From Dactylorhiza incarnata (Eukaryota > Streptophyta > Magnoliopsida > Asparagales > Orchidaceae), in the NCBI GenBank assembly GCA_033032865.1, contig JAWHQI010000068.1, positions 744,001 through 808,000 on the forward strand: 64,000 nt of DNA, written 5' to 3'. The translations under genes and the position numbers were made by a program. How positions within the stretch are numbered: the first letter of the stretch is position 1; every line of letters starts with the position of its first letter. This document shows positions 54,787 through 64,000 of this stretch, in pieces. The notes under the pieces were generated by a model. That model was not told where the DNA came from and made no database searches. It worked only from the letters and a program-made list of their open reading frames with translations.

Positions 54787-56069
54787 TAAACTGTTCTAAT
54801 ATACGTGTCGGTAGCAGGTGTCGATACGGCGACAGAACAGTTATCCCTCTACCTAAATATAAATAATACCTGCTTGTCACAGGTAGAGGGAATAAAAAGT
54901 AAGAAGATGAGGAGTTCTCCTCTCTACTTTCACCAAAATAAAAGTCATTGCCAAATAAGTTGTCATTTTCAGGGAGGCAGCAGGAGGAGACAATGAATGA
55001 GGCCTCAACTATGGAGGAGGGATCAACCTCCTCACATAAGAGGACACTCTCATCATTGACTGGAGCAACATGCTCCAAGTACTCCTAGCATTCTCGTGAA
55101 GAGTCAACCTGCACAGGCTCAGATGAAGAAGGGGGGTCCGGAAATAAATGAGAAGAATGACATAAATAATCAAAAATCAGGGGAGTGGTCCCGGCCTCAC
55201 TCCCAGCAGGATCTAAGCATAGATCACTGTTTGTATCATATGAGTCGTAGCTAGGGGAGTACGAAAGCTCGAGGTCCTCGGTGTTGAGTTGGACCTCCAA
55301 ATCCGATAAGGAAGTGCAAACCTCCTCATCATAAATAGTTTCCTCCTCATCCCACCTCGGTATGTCATCGTGTTCCAAGGAGTCACACTCCCCATCGGAG
55401 AGAATAACATCCTCGTCCCACTTTGGCGCATCCTCAGGCTTCGAATGATCTTCCTTCCTAACATTATCAACCAACTCACAAAAAATAGGTGCAGATAGTA
55501 CATGCAAAGAAAGCGGAGGAACAAAGGTAATAACATCATCAGAGAAAATGTGCACAGGTTCCTCCGGGGGTGAATCCAAAAGGAGTGACGAATGCACCAG
55601 GAGAGAGGTCTCCACCATGTCATAACACCGATCAGCAGAAAGTCTGATGGGGATATTTGCAGCAGTCCCCCATAGATAAGGTGGTACTGCGAATATATCA
55701 TCAGAATCAGAAAGAGCACCCAAATGAGAGGTTGATGGAATCATAAGAACATCAGTTTCATCATCCTCCTCCATCTGGCGCTGAAATTCTGCGGAATCTT
55801 TCAATGCGTGCTCGGTGCTATGACAACACAAACACCATTTTCCATTACTCCTCGGTCCAGACGGGGCCGGAGAGGAATATGTAAACGATAAATGGGGTGA
55901 AGGAGAGTGACCATAAGACTTGGGGTACGGTGTATGAAGTACCGTAAGAGGACGGTGCTCCATACACTGGGCCTCGAGACTTATGCCCACTATCTCCAGT
56001 GGAGCATTTATCACTAGAATGGTTATAATCTACACACCATCTACAACGGATATTAAAAACAGAAAACAT
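54787..56069 (-). pseudogene. Zk zinc-knuckle protein (copy D)
   Basis: Opens MFSVFNIRCRWCVDYNHSSDKC (intact first knuckle). After a frame change near 55915 it continues; the second knuckle is CLCCHSTEHALKDS with the last Cys lost. An expanded acidic region (WDEDVILSDGECDSLEHDDI) and a stop near 55083 precede the conserved tail (YLYLGRGITVLSPYR). It is cut near its end by C. The most diverged of the four copies. Confidence 0.82.
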
Positions 56070-56300
56070 GGTGTAGCGGGGGAAAATTCACCAATAGATA
56101 AAATATCTTTGCAAAAATTAACTACACACAAGAGATAAAAAAATGAATGCATGCTTTAGATAAAACACAAAATAGATAAGGAATAAAGAAAATTAAAATG
56201 ACAAATTCTAAGAAATTAAAACAAAGAAGAAAATGGTATAAACAAATGGAAAAGGGCTTTTATCTCTCGACTCCCTCTCCAGAAACTCACACAACTGTAT

Positions 56301-56318
56301 TCCCCGGCAACGGAGCCA
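56301..56318 (-). other. Primer-binding site of Zk D, tRNA-Asp
   Basis: The minus strand reads TGGCTCCGTTGCCGGGGA, one mismatch to tRNA-Asp. Confidence 0.9.
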
Positions 56319-56324
56319 TAAACT

Positions 56325-58052
56325 TGATGCGCGGATCTAGCACACCACTATAGGCGGTAGCAAGGCTGTGGCACGAAATGACAGTGCACCGATCGTTCAA
56401 GTAATATAAAATGGGCGAGTAATTCCCAAGTATCGAATCTCAAATGAACACAGTTAGGTGGAGTTATCTATCGAGGAAGGACTTGAGATTGAAGTCCATT
56501 AGGTCGGATGGATTGCGAAAAAGGGGTGATTTGGATTATGGAAAATAAAATAAAAGAACTAAACTACTCCTATGCAGGACTCTATGCGTTGCTTCGCCCG
56601 GTGGATGGAAACTATGCAGGCCGCCATGCACTGCTTCGCTAGGCGGATGGATGAGTAGGCAAGCGGATGATGTGAGAGTAACAGTGGAATGGTTTGAGGG
56701 ACATTAGCACCTCTTGGCTAGGAGGATGGATTACACGAGCTGCTATGCACCGCTTTGCTGCACGGATGGAAGAGTAGGCTTGCGGATGGAATGGTTCGCA
56801 CTGGCAGAGTCGAGGTGGATTATACGGGCCGTTAGCACTGCTTAGCTTGGAGGAAGGAAGAGTAGTGCAACAGAATGGAATGGCGGGTTTGCGGAGTGGA
56901 ATGGAGTGAGGGCGGAATCGGCGCACCTCATACACACATATAAACAAAAGAGTAATTTCATATAGACATGAAATGAAACTACAAATCAAGAATTACATGT
57001 GCCACATCATCAAACAATAAGGATTACATTCATATACACCAACACAAATAGGAGAAAAAAGCAAGAGATACGACCGAATCTGGAGGCTTGTTGTAGATTC
57101 TCGGTAGGAATCACCTGGTTGTCAATCCACGTTCTAGCTCAGTCCCAACTATCGTCTGTGGTAGAAGAGGGTTGTCACTCCCTCCCAATGGACTCGTCTT
57201 CTCCGGTAAACTACAATCTGGTCACGTCTGTTGCGAAGAACTCTTGCTTGGTGATGAAGATGGAGGTGGAATCCTCTCCTTGAAGTCGTGGATGATGGAA
57301 GTGGCCTAGGGCAAAGCCCTTATGGGAGGTGGAAGAGGAACGGAGCTGGAACTCCCTTTGCGGTGAAAAATGGCGGAACAATGATTGATTCGATCTAGGG
57401 CAGAATCTGCAGCTTAAATAGAAAAATAGTCCGAAATTGGCCACGCACGGTCGAACACACGACCGTGCGTGAACCGTGCGATATTAATTAAGAAGAAAGC
57501 CCAGGAAGACGACCCAGAACGCCCGTGCGATTTTACTCACGCACAGTCAGAACAGACCATTCGTAAAAACGCATGGGCAAATCCAGAATGCATGAAAACA
57601 GGCCAACAGAGGGGCTCGTGCGATTTACTCACGCATGGTCGAAACCAACCGTGCGTGAATAAAACGCACGGGCAAATCCAGATCACCATTTTGGTCCATA
57701 GATGAACGCGCACAGTCGCACCGATCATGCGTCAAGTAAACGCACGACCGTGCGATTCACACAGGAAATGATTTCTACCAAAAATGGTGATCTGCCCACC
57801 TGCACAACAAATCCAAATGTTGGTAACACACCTCCAGCACTAGAATAATAACAAAAAAAGAATGGGGAGCACAATGTGCTTGCCCCCAACAACAGAGTGC
57901 ACAATTTCACACCAAAACGGGCCTAAAAAGTGCACTTCTTGTACTCTAGAGTATCAATGCAATATCAGCAATAATGTGCAGAAAGTGAAGTGCATGTGCG
58001 TGAAAACAAGCCCAGATGAGTCCGGAAAACCCTATATAAATTGGAATCATCA
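56325..58052 (-). mobile_element. 5' LTR of Zk D
   Basis: 1728 bp; D-type palindromes at 57440-57745 (CACGCACGGTCGAACACACG, GACCGTGCGTG). The element lies in A's internal 3' region and duplicated GTGCA. Confidence 0.92.
57440..57745. repeat. GCACGGTCG/CGACCGTGC palindromes, D subtype
   Basis: At least five CGCACGGTC or GACCGTGCG half sites in opposed pairs (for example 57444 with 57462). They occupy the same place relative to the TATA as GCACGACCASTGG does in A, B and C, but with a changed core. Confidence 0.82.
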
Positions 58053-58608
58053 GTGCACACACCCAAGTTGCTAAAGCCCAAGTTTGGGGGTTCTGTGCAC
58101 TTGCATTCGTTTTTGGTGTGCGGGTAGTTTTAATAAACATTTGGGTTTAGGTGTACTTGCCTTCGTGTTTATCTTTGTTTACCTCACCAAAACCCAAGCC
58201 GCATTTAAAACCTAAAGTCCTACTGACTCACGTTATGAACCAATCTAGTGTCGTGGAGAGAATGTGACCGGGCGAGCTTATTGTCTCCGACACCGATGGA
58301 TTTCAGTGGAGTTTTTCTCGAATCCCAACTTAGGCAATGCTCATCTCAGCGATTATTCTACTTTCTCCTTATGCGTGACCGGATGATTCACCGTTATTCA
58401 TTTTTGAGTAGTAGTATTATTTATTTACTCTATTAGAAATTTATAAACTATGTATAATTAGAAATCTTCTCTACTATTTTTCTATACACTTGAGCATGCG
58501 ACTTCGCATGGTACTCAGTTTTGTAATTTTAAGCTAGCTATTTCATTTTTTTCCCGCCTGCTTAGGATTCGTTTGCTTGGGACGCGCAAACAGGTTAGTC
58601 TTGGGGTG
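58053..58608 (+). other. Zk A internal 3' region, second part, with polypurine tract
   Basis: Resumes after D. Collinear with the matching part of B, C and D; ends in AGTCTTGGGGTG next to the LTR. No coding signal. Confidence 0.65.
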
Positions 58609-59150
58609 TGATGAGTCTGATTTATATAGGGTTTTTCAGACTCATCTGGGCTAGTTTTCACGCACTTGCACTTCACTTTTGGATCATAATCGTTTCTATT
58701 TACGTAATTTCATTTACGTACACGAACTGCACATTTAAGCCCATTTTGTTGTGGTTTCATCCTACCCTTGTATAGATCTTTGCGAATGCTTGGATTGGAT
58801 ATTATTTTGTCTCTACCAGTGGTCTGGACTGTTTTCCTGTAGGTACATGTATTGTGTGGACACTCGGTGTGGGATGGGCCATATTTAGCCTAAAAGGCCT
58901 CTGGTCGTGCGTTTTTGTTCACCCACGATCAGGCGCATGACCACTGGTCGTGCGCATTCCTCCATTTTCACCGGAGTGGTTCGCACGATCACTAGATTTC
59001 TTCTCGCACGACCACTAGTCATGCGCCTCTGCCCGTGCGCTAGTTTGGCATTCCAGATTCTTCTACAGCTTCTCCGCGCACGCTCAGGGGCATTTCTTCA
59101 CGCACGACCACTGGTCGTGTGCCACTGATTGTGCGCGCTGTTTTGTCTCT

Positions 59151-59199
<49 letters not shown>

Positions 59200-59897
59200 T
59201 GCGATTTGTAGGTCATTCCAAGCCGGCTGCTCGCGATTTTCTTCCGCCCTCAGGGCGGAAAGCTCTGTTTTTGAAGGTTTCTTCCTCCCCCTTTCATCCG
59301 AGGTCACCTCGCATCATCCAAGCACTTCAAGGGAGAGATCCTAGCCATACTCTCATCACCGAGGAAGGAGTATACAGCTTTTGTGGCGGCGGGATTATGA
59401 GACAGAGAAGACGGGTATATTGGAGGGAGGTGACAGCTCATCTGCACCCCCGGACGCAGTTGTGGACCGAGCTAGGACGTGGATTGAGAACCCGACAATT
59501 CCTACCGTGAATCCTGACAAGTCTCTGGATTTGGTTGTATTTCTAGCTTTTCCTCCTTTCCTCCTTTCCTCCTTTCCTCCTTTCCTCCTTGTGATTATAG
59601 TTAGTTCTCTTATGTTGATGATGTTGCACTTATATTTGTTGAACTTCTTGTCATATATTGTGAAATGTTTTCAAGCTTTATGAGTTCTTGAGGTGTGCTT
59701 TCGTGGTGATTGTGGTGTGAGTGTTCGGTGTTTCCGCAATAGCAATTGCTAGTGGCATGCTTGTTGACGAGGTGCTTGCGACCCTCATTCTGCCGGTGCG
59801 GATCTCTCTATCCGCAAGCCTACTCGTCCATCCGCGTAGCGAAGCAGTGCATAACGGCCTGCATAGTTTCCCTCCGCCCAGCGAAGCAGTGCATGGC
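58609..59897 (+). mobile_element. 3' LTR of Zk A, first piece
   Basis: Starts TGATGAGTCTG with a 10-bp fold-back (GATGAGTCTG with CAGACTCATC). Palindromes at about 58915-59140 and an (AT)n run 59152-59192. A four-fold TTTCCTCC repeat near 59555-59590 is absent from the 5' LTR. Interrupted at 59897 by element I. Confidence 0.9.
59152..59192 (+). repeat. (AT)n microsatellite at the LTR TATA site
   Basis: About 20 AT units where the 5' LTR of the same element has four. An expansion after insertion is the simplest reading. Confidence 0.85.
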
Positions 59898-61118
59898 TGT
59901 TGGGAAAATGATTTGTCTTAACCCCAAAATGAGTTGAATATGAATTCTAAGAAAGAAATATCAATGTTAAGTAAATATGCGTCGAATAGTATTCGACACA
60001 ACGTCGAAGTGTTGTCGACGTTTCTTTCAGAATTAGTCGAAGTAACTTTAATAAGAATTCGACGTATCCTATATCGACGTAGCTCTGACTTCTTGTCGAC
60101 ACACCTTAGTCGACGCACCTTCCTTATTCTCCTCTCGACGTCCAGCTAGGATGAATTCGACGCTTACATCGAATTGTAATCGACGTACGTCGATTACTAT
60201 GGTAAATTCAAATAACACCAGATCTCTTTCCTTCTTTCTATAGATCTGATTTATATGGAATAATATTATTCTTTTATAGTCATTATGAAGTATTCTTTCC
60301 CTCTAATTGATTCTTGGCTAAATTGATTAACTCTATTTTGGATATTATTTGAAATCAGAATTCATTCTTTCCTTCTATAGAAATAAACATTATGGAAACA
60401 TCTTTTCTTTCTATTCTCTCTAACTGCTAATTGATTATCCTCCTATAGTATTATGTTGAATTAACAGAGCTATAAATAAAGAGGAGGTCGGCAGAAAATG
60501 ACGAGAGGTGATCCACTCCATACATTTGAAATAGAGGATTCAGAACCAAGGAGTCTCCACAACTAAATCAGACATGGGGAGCTCTCTTCACCATCTTCAT
60601 CAAGATCCAACTCAACATCCAATCTGGATTTTCAAGTGTCTTCTCAGCTAAAAGAGAAGAACAATATATTTTTTTCCCTTTCTCCTTCCCATCTTGTAAA
60701 GGGTTAAAACTCCCTTCAAAAGTTTACTCCCAGTGACAGGGCACCTTAGCAAAAACCTGCAGCTTGGTTTATAAGCACCTTATCAAAAGCTTATAGGTGA
60801 ATTGGGCACCTGATCAAAACTCCCATTGGTTTGTGGACACCTTATCAAAATCACCTTGGTGTGTGGACACCTTATCAAAATCACCTTGGTGAGAGGGCAC
60901 CTTATCAACAACCTCCTAGTGGATTCCTACCAGTGGGTAGAAGAGTAGATGTACCCAGGTTTTGGGGAACTACTATATATCTTGTGTCATCTGGTTATGT
61001 GCTTGTTTTTTACTTTCTGAATCAGCACTCATATATATATTTATATATATCACTTAATTTGAAACAAAGTTAAATAAGACTTTTAATAATAAGAATGAGA
61101 ACTAAAACTCAACTTTCA
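59898..61118 (+). mobile_element. 5' LTR of element I
   Basis: TGTTGGGAAAAT...CAACTTTCA. U3 holds clustered TCGACG words (59980-60200) including the palindrome TAATCGACGTACGTCGATTA (near 60177). TATA (TATAAATAA) at 60471. Behind it lie units of CACCTTATCAAAA (60720-60915), including two adjacent near-identical 29-bp copies. An 80-residue open frame across these repeats (60831-61073) is probably not a gene. Confidence 0.92.
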
Positions 61119-61294
61119 ATTGGTATCAAAGCGAGGTTGATTTTTCACACAGGCTAACACCTGAAATCACAAAAATCACTTAGTTCTCTATTCTCCCCTT
61201 ATTCTCTGAAAATGATTTTTCTGATTTCCTAATATATCTCTAATATGCTGATTCAATTTTTCTCTGAATAGGGTTAAGACAAATAGGGGGAGAT

Positions 61295-62514
61295 TGTTGG
61301 GAAAATGATTTGTCTTAACCCCAAAATGAGTTGAATATGAATTCTAAGAAAGAAATATCAATGTTAAGTAAATATGCGTCGAATAGTATTCGACGCAACG
61401 TCGAAGTGTTGTCGACGTTTCTTTCAGAATTAGTCGAAGTAACTTTAATAAGAATTCGACGTATCCTATATCGACGTAGCTCTGACTTCTTGTCGACGCA
61501 CCTTAGTCGACGCACCTTCCTTATTCTCCTCTCAACGTCCAGCCAGGATGAATTCGACGCTTACGTCGAATTGTAATCGACGTACGTCGATTACTATGGT
61601 AAATTCAAATAACACCAGATCTCTTTCCTTCTTTCTATAGATCTGATTTATATGGAATAATATTATTCTTTTATAGCCGTTATGAAGCATTCTTTCCCTC
61701 TAATTGATTCTTGGCTAAATTGATTAACTCTATTTTGGATATTATTTGAAATCAGAATTCATTCTTTCCTTCTACAGAAATAAACATTATGGAAACATCT
61801 TTTCTTTCTATTCTCTCTAACTGCTAATTGATTATCCTCCTATAGTATTATGTTGAATTAACAGAGCTATAAATAAAGAGGAGGTCGGCAGAAAATGACG
61901 AGATGTGATCCACTCCATACATTTGAAATAGAGGATTCAGAACCAAGGAGTCTCCACAACTAAATCAGACATGGGGAGCTCTCTTCACCATCTTCATCAA
62001 GATCCAACTCAACATCCAATCTGGATTTTCAAGTGTCTTCTCAGCTAAAAGAGAAGAACAATATATCTTTTCCCTTTCTCCTTCCCATCTTGTAAAGGGT
62101 TAAAACTCCCTTCAAAAGTTTACTCCCGGTGACAGGGCACCTTAGCAAAAACCTGCAGCTTGGTTTATAAGCACCTTATCAAAAGCTTATAGGTGAATTG
62201 GGCACCTGATCAAAACTCCCATTGGTGTGTGGACACCTTATCAAAATCACCTTGGTGTGTGGACACCTTATCAAAATCACCTTGGTGAGAGGGCACCTTA
62301 TCAACAACCTCCTAGTGGATTCCTACCAGTGGGTAGAAGAGTAGATGTACCCAGGTTTTGGGGAACTACTATATATCTTGTGTCATCTGGTTATGTGCTT
62401 GTTTTTTACTTTCTCAATCAGCACTCATATATATATTTATATATATCACTTAATTTGAAACAAAGTTAAATAAGACTTTTAATAATAAGAATGAGAACTA
62501 AAACTCAACTTTCA
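61295..62514 (+). mobile_element. 3' LTR of element I
   Basis: Same features as the 5' LTR (TATA near 61868, palindrome near 61573, CACCTTATCAAAA units 62130-62310). About a dozen substitutions, many of them CG to TG or CA changes. Confidence 0.92.
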
Positions 62515-62519
62515 ATAGC

Positions 62520-62771
62520 TGTCTGCATAGTAGTAGTTTATTTTCTTTATTTTGTTTCCGCAACCCAAAACAAACATCGTCCGCAATCCATCCGACCTAC
62601 ATGACTTCAATCTCAAGTGCTTCCTCAAAAGTAAACTTCACCTTACTCTGTTCCTTAAGAGATCAATACTTGGGGAAATTCACCTATTTTATATTACTTG
62701 AACGATCGGTACATTACCGTGTCGTGTCGCTGTCTCGCTCCCGCCTATAGCGTTGTGCTAGTTCCGCGCAT
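62520..62771 (+). mobile_element. 3' LTR of Zk A, last piece
   Basis: Matches 18848-19091 of the 5' LTR closely (CAACCCAAAACAAACA, CGGTACAYTACCGTGTCGTG), then ends GCGCATA abutting the antisense Tat gene. Terminal CA missing. Confidence 0.88.
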
Positions 62772-63276
62772 AAGGAATGTTGTCGGATTCCCCTTGACGA
62801 AGAGGAATCGGTCATTCCAGTGATGTACCGTGTTGGAGCTCTCGCACCCGCGATCCGGTCAGGAAGGTGACCCCATCTACGGTCGCCCGGTAGGTGAATA
62901 GCTTGCGGAAGGCGGAGAGGCTATACTCGATCCTTTCCTCGCACATATAACACGTGAATGCCATGAGCATGGACACCGAGTTGATGTTAAGCTACGCGGG
63001 CACCATCCTGAAATACTTCTGGAACTGCTTCACTTCAGGCCATAAAGGGATACGTAGACCCACCTCAAAATGCGAGAGGGGAAAGGCGAGATCGTCCTCA
63101 CGAAATGAGTTGATCGCTTCGCCCTCCTTTTGGAAGCGAGCAGTCTATCCCTCGGGAATATGCACCATCGCAAAGGCGAGCCGGTCCTCCTCCGACACTC
63201 TCCCCTCAGGAAAGCTGTGGTTGGCGAAGCTGGCCACACATTTTCCTCGCCCTTCCATGGGGTCAGATTTAGCCAT
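62772..63276 (-). pseudogene. Antisense Tat gene, first exon (gypsy-transposon-type domain)
   Basis: ATG at 63276-63274 opens MAKSDPMEGRGKCVASFANH. The domain motif FEVGLRIPLWPEVKQFQKYF, VPA-LNINSVSMLMAFTCYV matches the fragment at 12038-12510. Two in-frame TAG codons (one in IPEG-TARF, one replacing Gln of AQL) and a frameshift near 62850 kill it. After ..KGNPTTFL the exon is cut by element A and continues at 17608 in frame. A minus-strand TATA lies about 100 bp upstream. The family is called putative gypsy type transposon; its function is unknown. Confidence 0.68.
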
Positions 63277-63375
63277 TTTCGAGAAGTAGGCAAGTAAAGC
63301 GTGCGAGTCGATCAAGAAACTAGGGTGCAGGTGTAGTTAATGCGGTAGGTGGCTACCGAAATGAAAGGGGAGGGG

Positions 63376-63384
63376 TATTTATAG
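63376..63384 (-). promoter_or_regulatory. TATA box of the antisense Tat gene
   Basis: The minus strand reads CTATAAATA, 100 bp before the ATG at 63276, with a pyrimidine-rich CCCCTCCCC just after it. This suggests that the antisense frame has its own promoter, opposite to the LTR promoter. Confidence 0.55.
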
Positions 63385-63739
63385 AAAAAGTGGGTATGGG
63401 GGTTTCGCGGCTAGCGGCGTGACTCACACTCCCGATGCCCACTCGCCCCTATGCTCATACGAGTGCTAATAATAAGCCTTACGATGGCGAGTGTGAGCGA
63501 GCACTCTGACCTAGCGATTCACATCATCAAATAACATTGGAAAATAAAAGAGAACACAACATGCCAGCCATATATAAAAAGTAATAAAAGCATAGACCCC
63601 TGCGAGACGGGGTTAAACATCCAAGCATAGCGTTTACAGACAACATCAAAGTAGAAAGAAAAAAGGGGAGGGGAGGTATTCAATTGCGAGCAGATTGGGA
63701 ACATGGTCGGCTTCACCTCCGGAGACCTCGACCACTCAT
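63385..63739 (-). other. Upstream region of the antisense Tat gene
   Basis: GC-rich with CACTCGC and GCGAGTG inverted words (63420-63520), then AT-rich. No frame supported. Confidence 0.35.
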
Positions 63740-64000
63740 TCATCCCCCTGTACCTCGCCTCGCGAAGGCATGCTCTTGTGCAACAGTGATCTCCCATTGT
63801 AGGGTGAACGCGCAATCATCGATCCGCCTGAAATGTTCCTTTAGCGACACCGAAGCACCCCCTCCCGCCCCTTATAGCCTCTACACCTCTTCCGTGAGAA
63901 TAGTGCAGTCCTCTTCAAGAGAATCCATCTGCTGCTCTAGGGTGAGGATGTGAGGGAAGGGATCGAATTCCGTCGAAGCCCACTTCTCGTAGATCTCGCG
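63740..64000 (-). pseudogene. End of a further antisense coiled-coil frame
   Basis: The minus strand from the window edge reads EKWASTEFDPFPHILTLEQQ, MDSLEEDCTILTEEV, then stop; a shifted frame continues GASVSLKEHFRRIDDCAFTL. Charged and helical like the last exons of the antisense Tat gene. It may be the tail of a neighbouring copy whose body lies beyond the window. Confidence 0.35.

Larger units (their letters stand above)
32735..58052 (-). mobile_element. Zk element D
   Basis: Minus strand; LTRs 56325-58052 (its 5') and 32735-33741 plus 45955-46585 (its 3'); target duplication GTGCA at 32730-32734 and 58053-58057. Net length about 6.6 kb after removing B and C. Its LTRs belong to a different subtype (start TGATGATTCC/TGATGAGTCC, end GCGCATCA, palindrome half site GCACGGTCG). 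Confidence 0.93.
59898..62514 (+). mobile_element. Miniature LTR element I
   Basis: LTRs 59898-61118 and 61295-62514 (1221 and 1220 bp) flank only 176 bp. The interior has a tRNA-iMet primer site (61121-61132, TGGTATCAAAGC) and a purine tract (AATAGGGGGAGAT, ending 61294) and nothing else. Target duplication ATGGC/ATAGC (one mismatch) at 59893-59897 and 62515-62519. The LTRs differ at roughly a dozen sites. A TRIM-like layout, but with unusually long LTRs. Confidence 0.93.
17609..62771 (+). mobile_element. Zk element A, outermost nested non-autonomous LTR element
   Basis: LTRs at 17609-19093 and 58609-59897 plus 62520-62771 share TGATGAGTCY starts and near-identical blocks. A tRNA-Asp primer site and a broken zinc-knuckle frame lie inside. 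Subtracting three inserts (Tekay, D, I) leaves about 6.2 kb, the size of the other Zk copies. It sits inside the antisense Tat gene. The 3' LTR ends GCGCATA instead of GCGCATCA. A 6-bp deletion that removed the terminal CA and four bases of a GCACA target duplication explains the junction exactly. Confidence 0.9.

Noticed and set aside
60831..61073. 80-residue open frame in both LTRs of element I
   Set aside because: It covers CACCTTATCAAAA tandem repeats; repetitive translation and no supporting signal.

Overview
This window is plant nuclear DNA from a large, repeat-rich angiosperm genome. I recognise no host gene, tRNA gene, rRNA gene or bacterial feature. Almost every base belongs to LTR retrotransposons, recognised by primer-binding sites for tRNA-iMet and tRNA-Asp, polypurine tracts, paired LTRs, 5-bp target duplications and chromodomain, Tat and SIRE-like protein signatures. 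The species cannot be named from this sequence.

Layout. (1) 1-6888: a decayed SIRE-like Copia element with a gag only, a 3.5-kb AT-rich non-coding interior and a 3' LTR. (2) 6889-8031: an isolated Tekay-like LTR on the minus strand. (3) 8121-17608 and 62772-64000: remains of Tat-type Gypsy elements, namely an integrase on +, arrays of 3' tandem repeats and antisense reading frames on -, one of which (16238-17608 plus 62772-63276) looks like an intron-containing gene with its own TATA box. (4) 17609-62771: one deep stack of insertions inside that antisense gene.

The stack. Element A (17609-62771, +) belongs to a non-autonomous family, here called Zk. Zk has a tRNA-Asp primer site, LTRs that start TGATGAGTCC, and one reading frame for an acidic protein with two CCHC zinc knuckles and no capsid or pol. 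A was hit three times: by a Tekay chromodomain Gypsy element (19451-30451, + strand, TSD CATAT), by a second Zk (D, 32735-58052, - strand, TSD GTGCA) and by a miniature LTR element (I, 59898-62514, TSD ATRGC). D was hit by two further Zk copies: B (33742-45949, TSD GAGGT) and C (48321-54781, TSD ACAGG). B's LTR was hit by a gag-only Copia element (H, 34225-39999, TSD CACGC). After subtracting inserts, A, B, C and D are about 6.2, 6.4, 6.5 and 6.6 kb, which supports the reconstruction. Order of events: Tat host, then A, then D/Tekay/I, then B/C, then H. H's two 1555-bp LTRs differ at only four sites that I can see.

How the parts work together. Three of the families here (Zk, H, I) encode no polymerase and must borrow reverse transcriptase and integrase. 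The Tekay copy is defective. Two signals stand out as little described. First, a mobile family encodes a lone double-zinc-knuckle acidic protein, and members have repeatedly inserted into one another. Second, each LTR family carries its own dense array of short CpG-containing palindromes or hairpins, with compensatory changes in several stems. All functional statements about these are inference.
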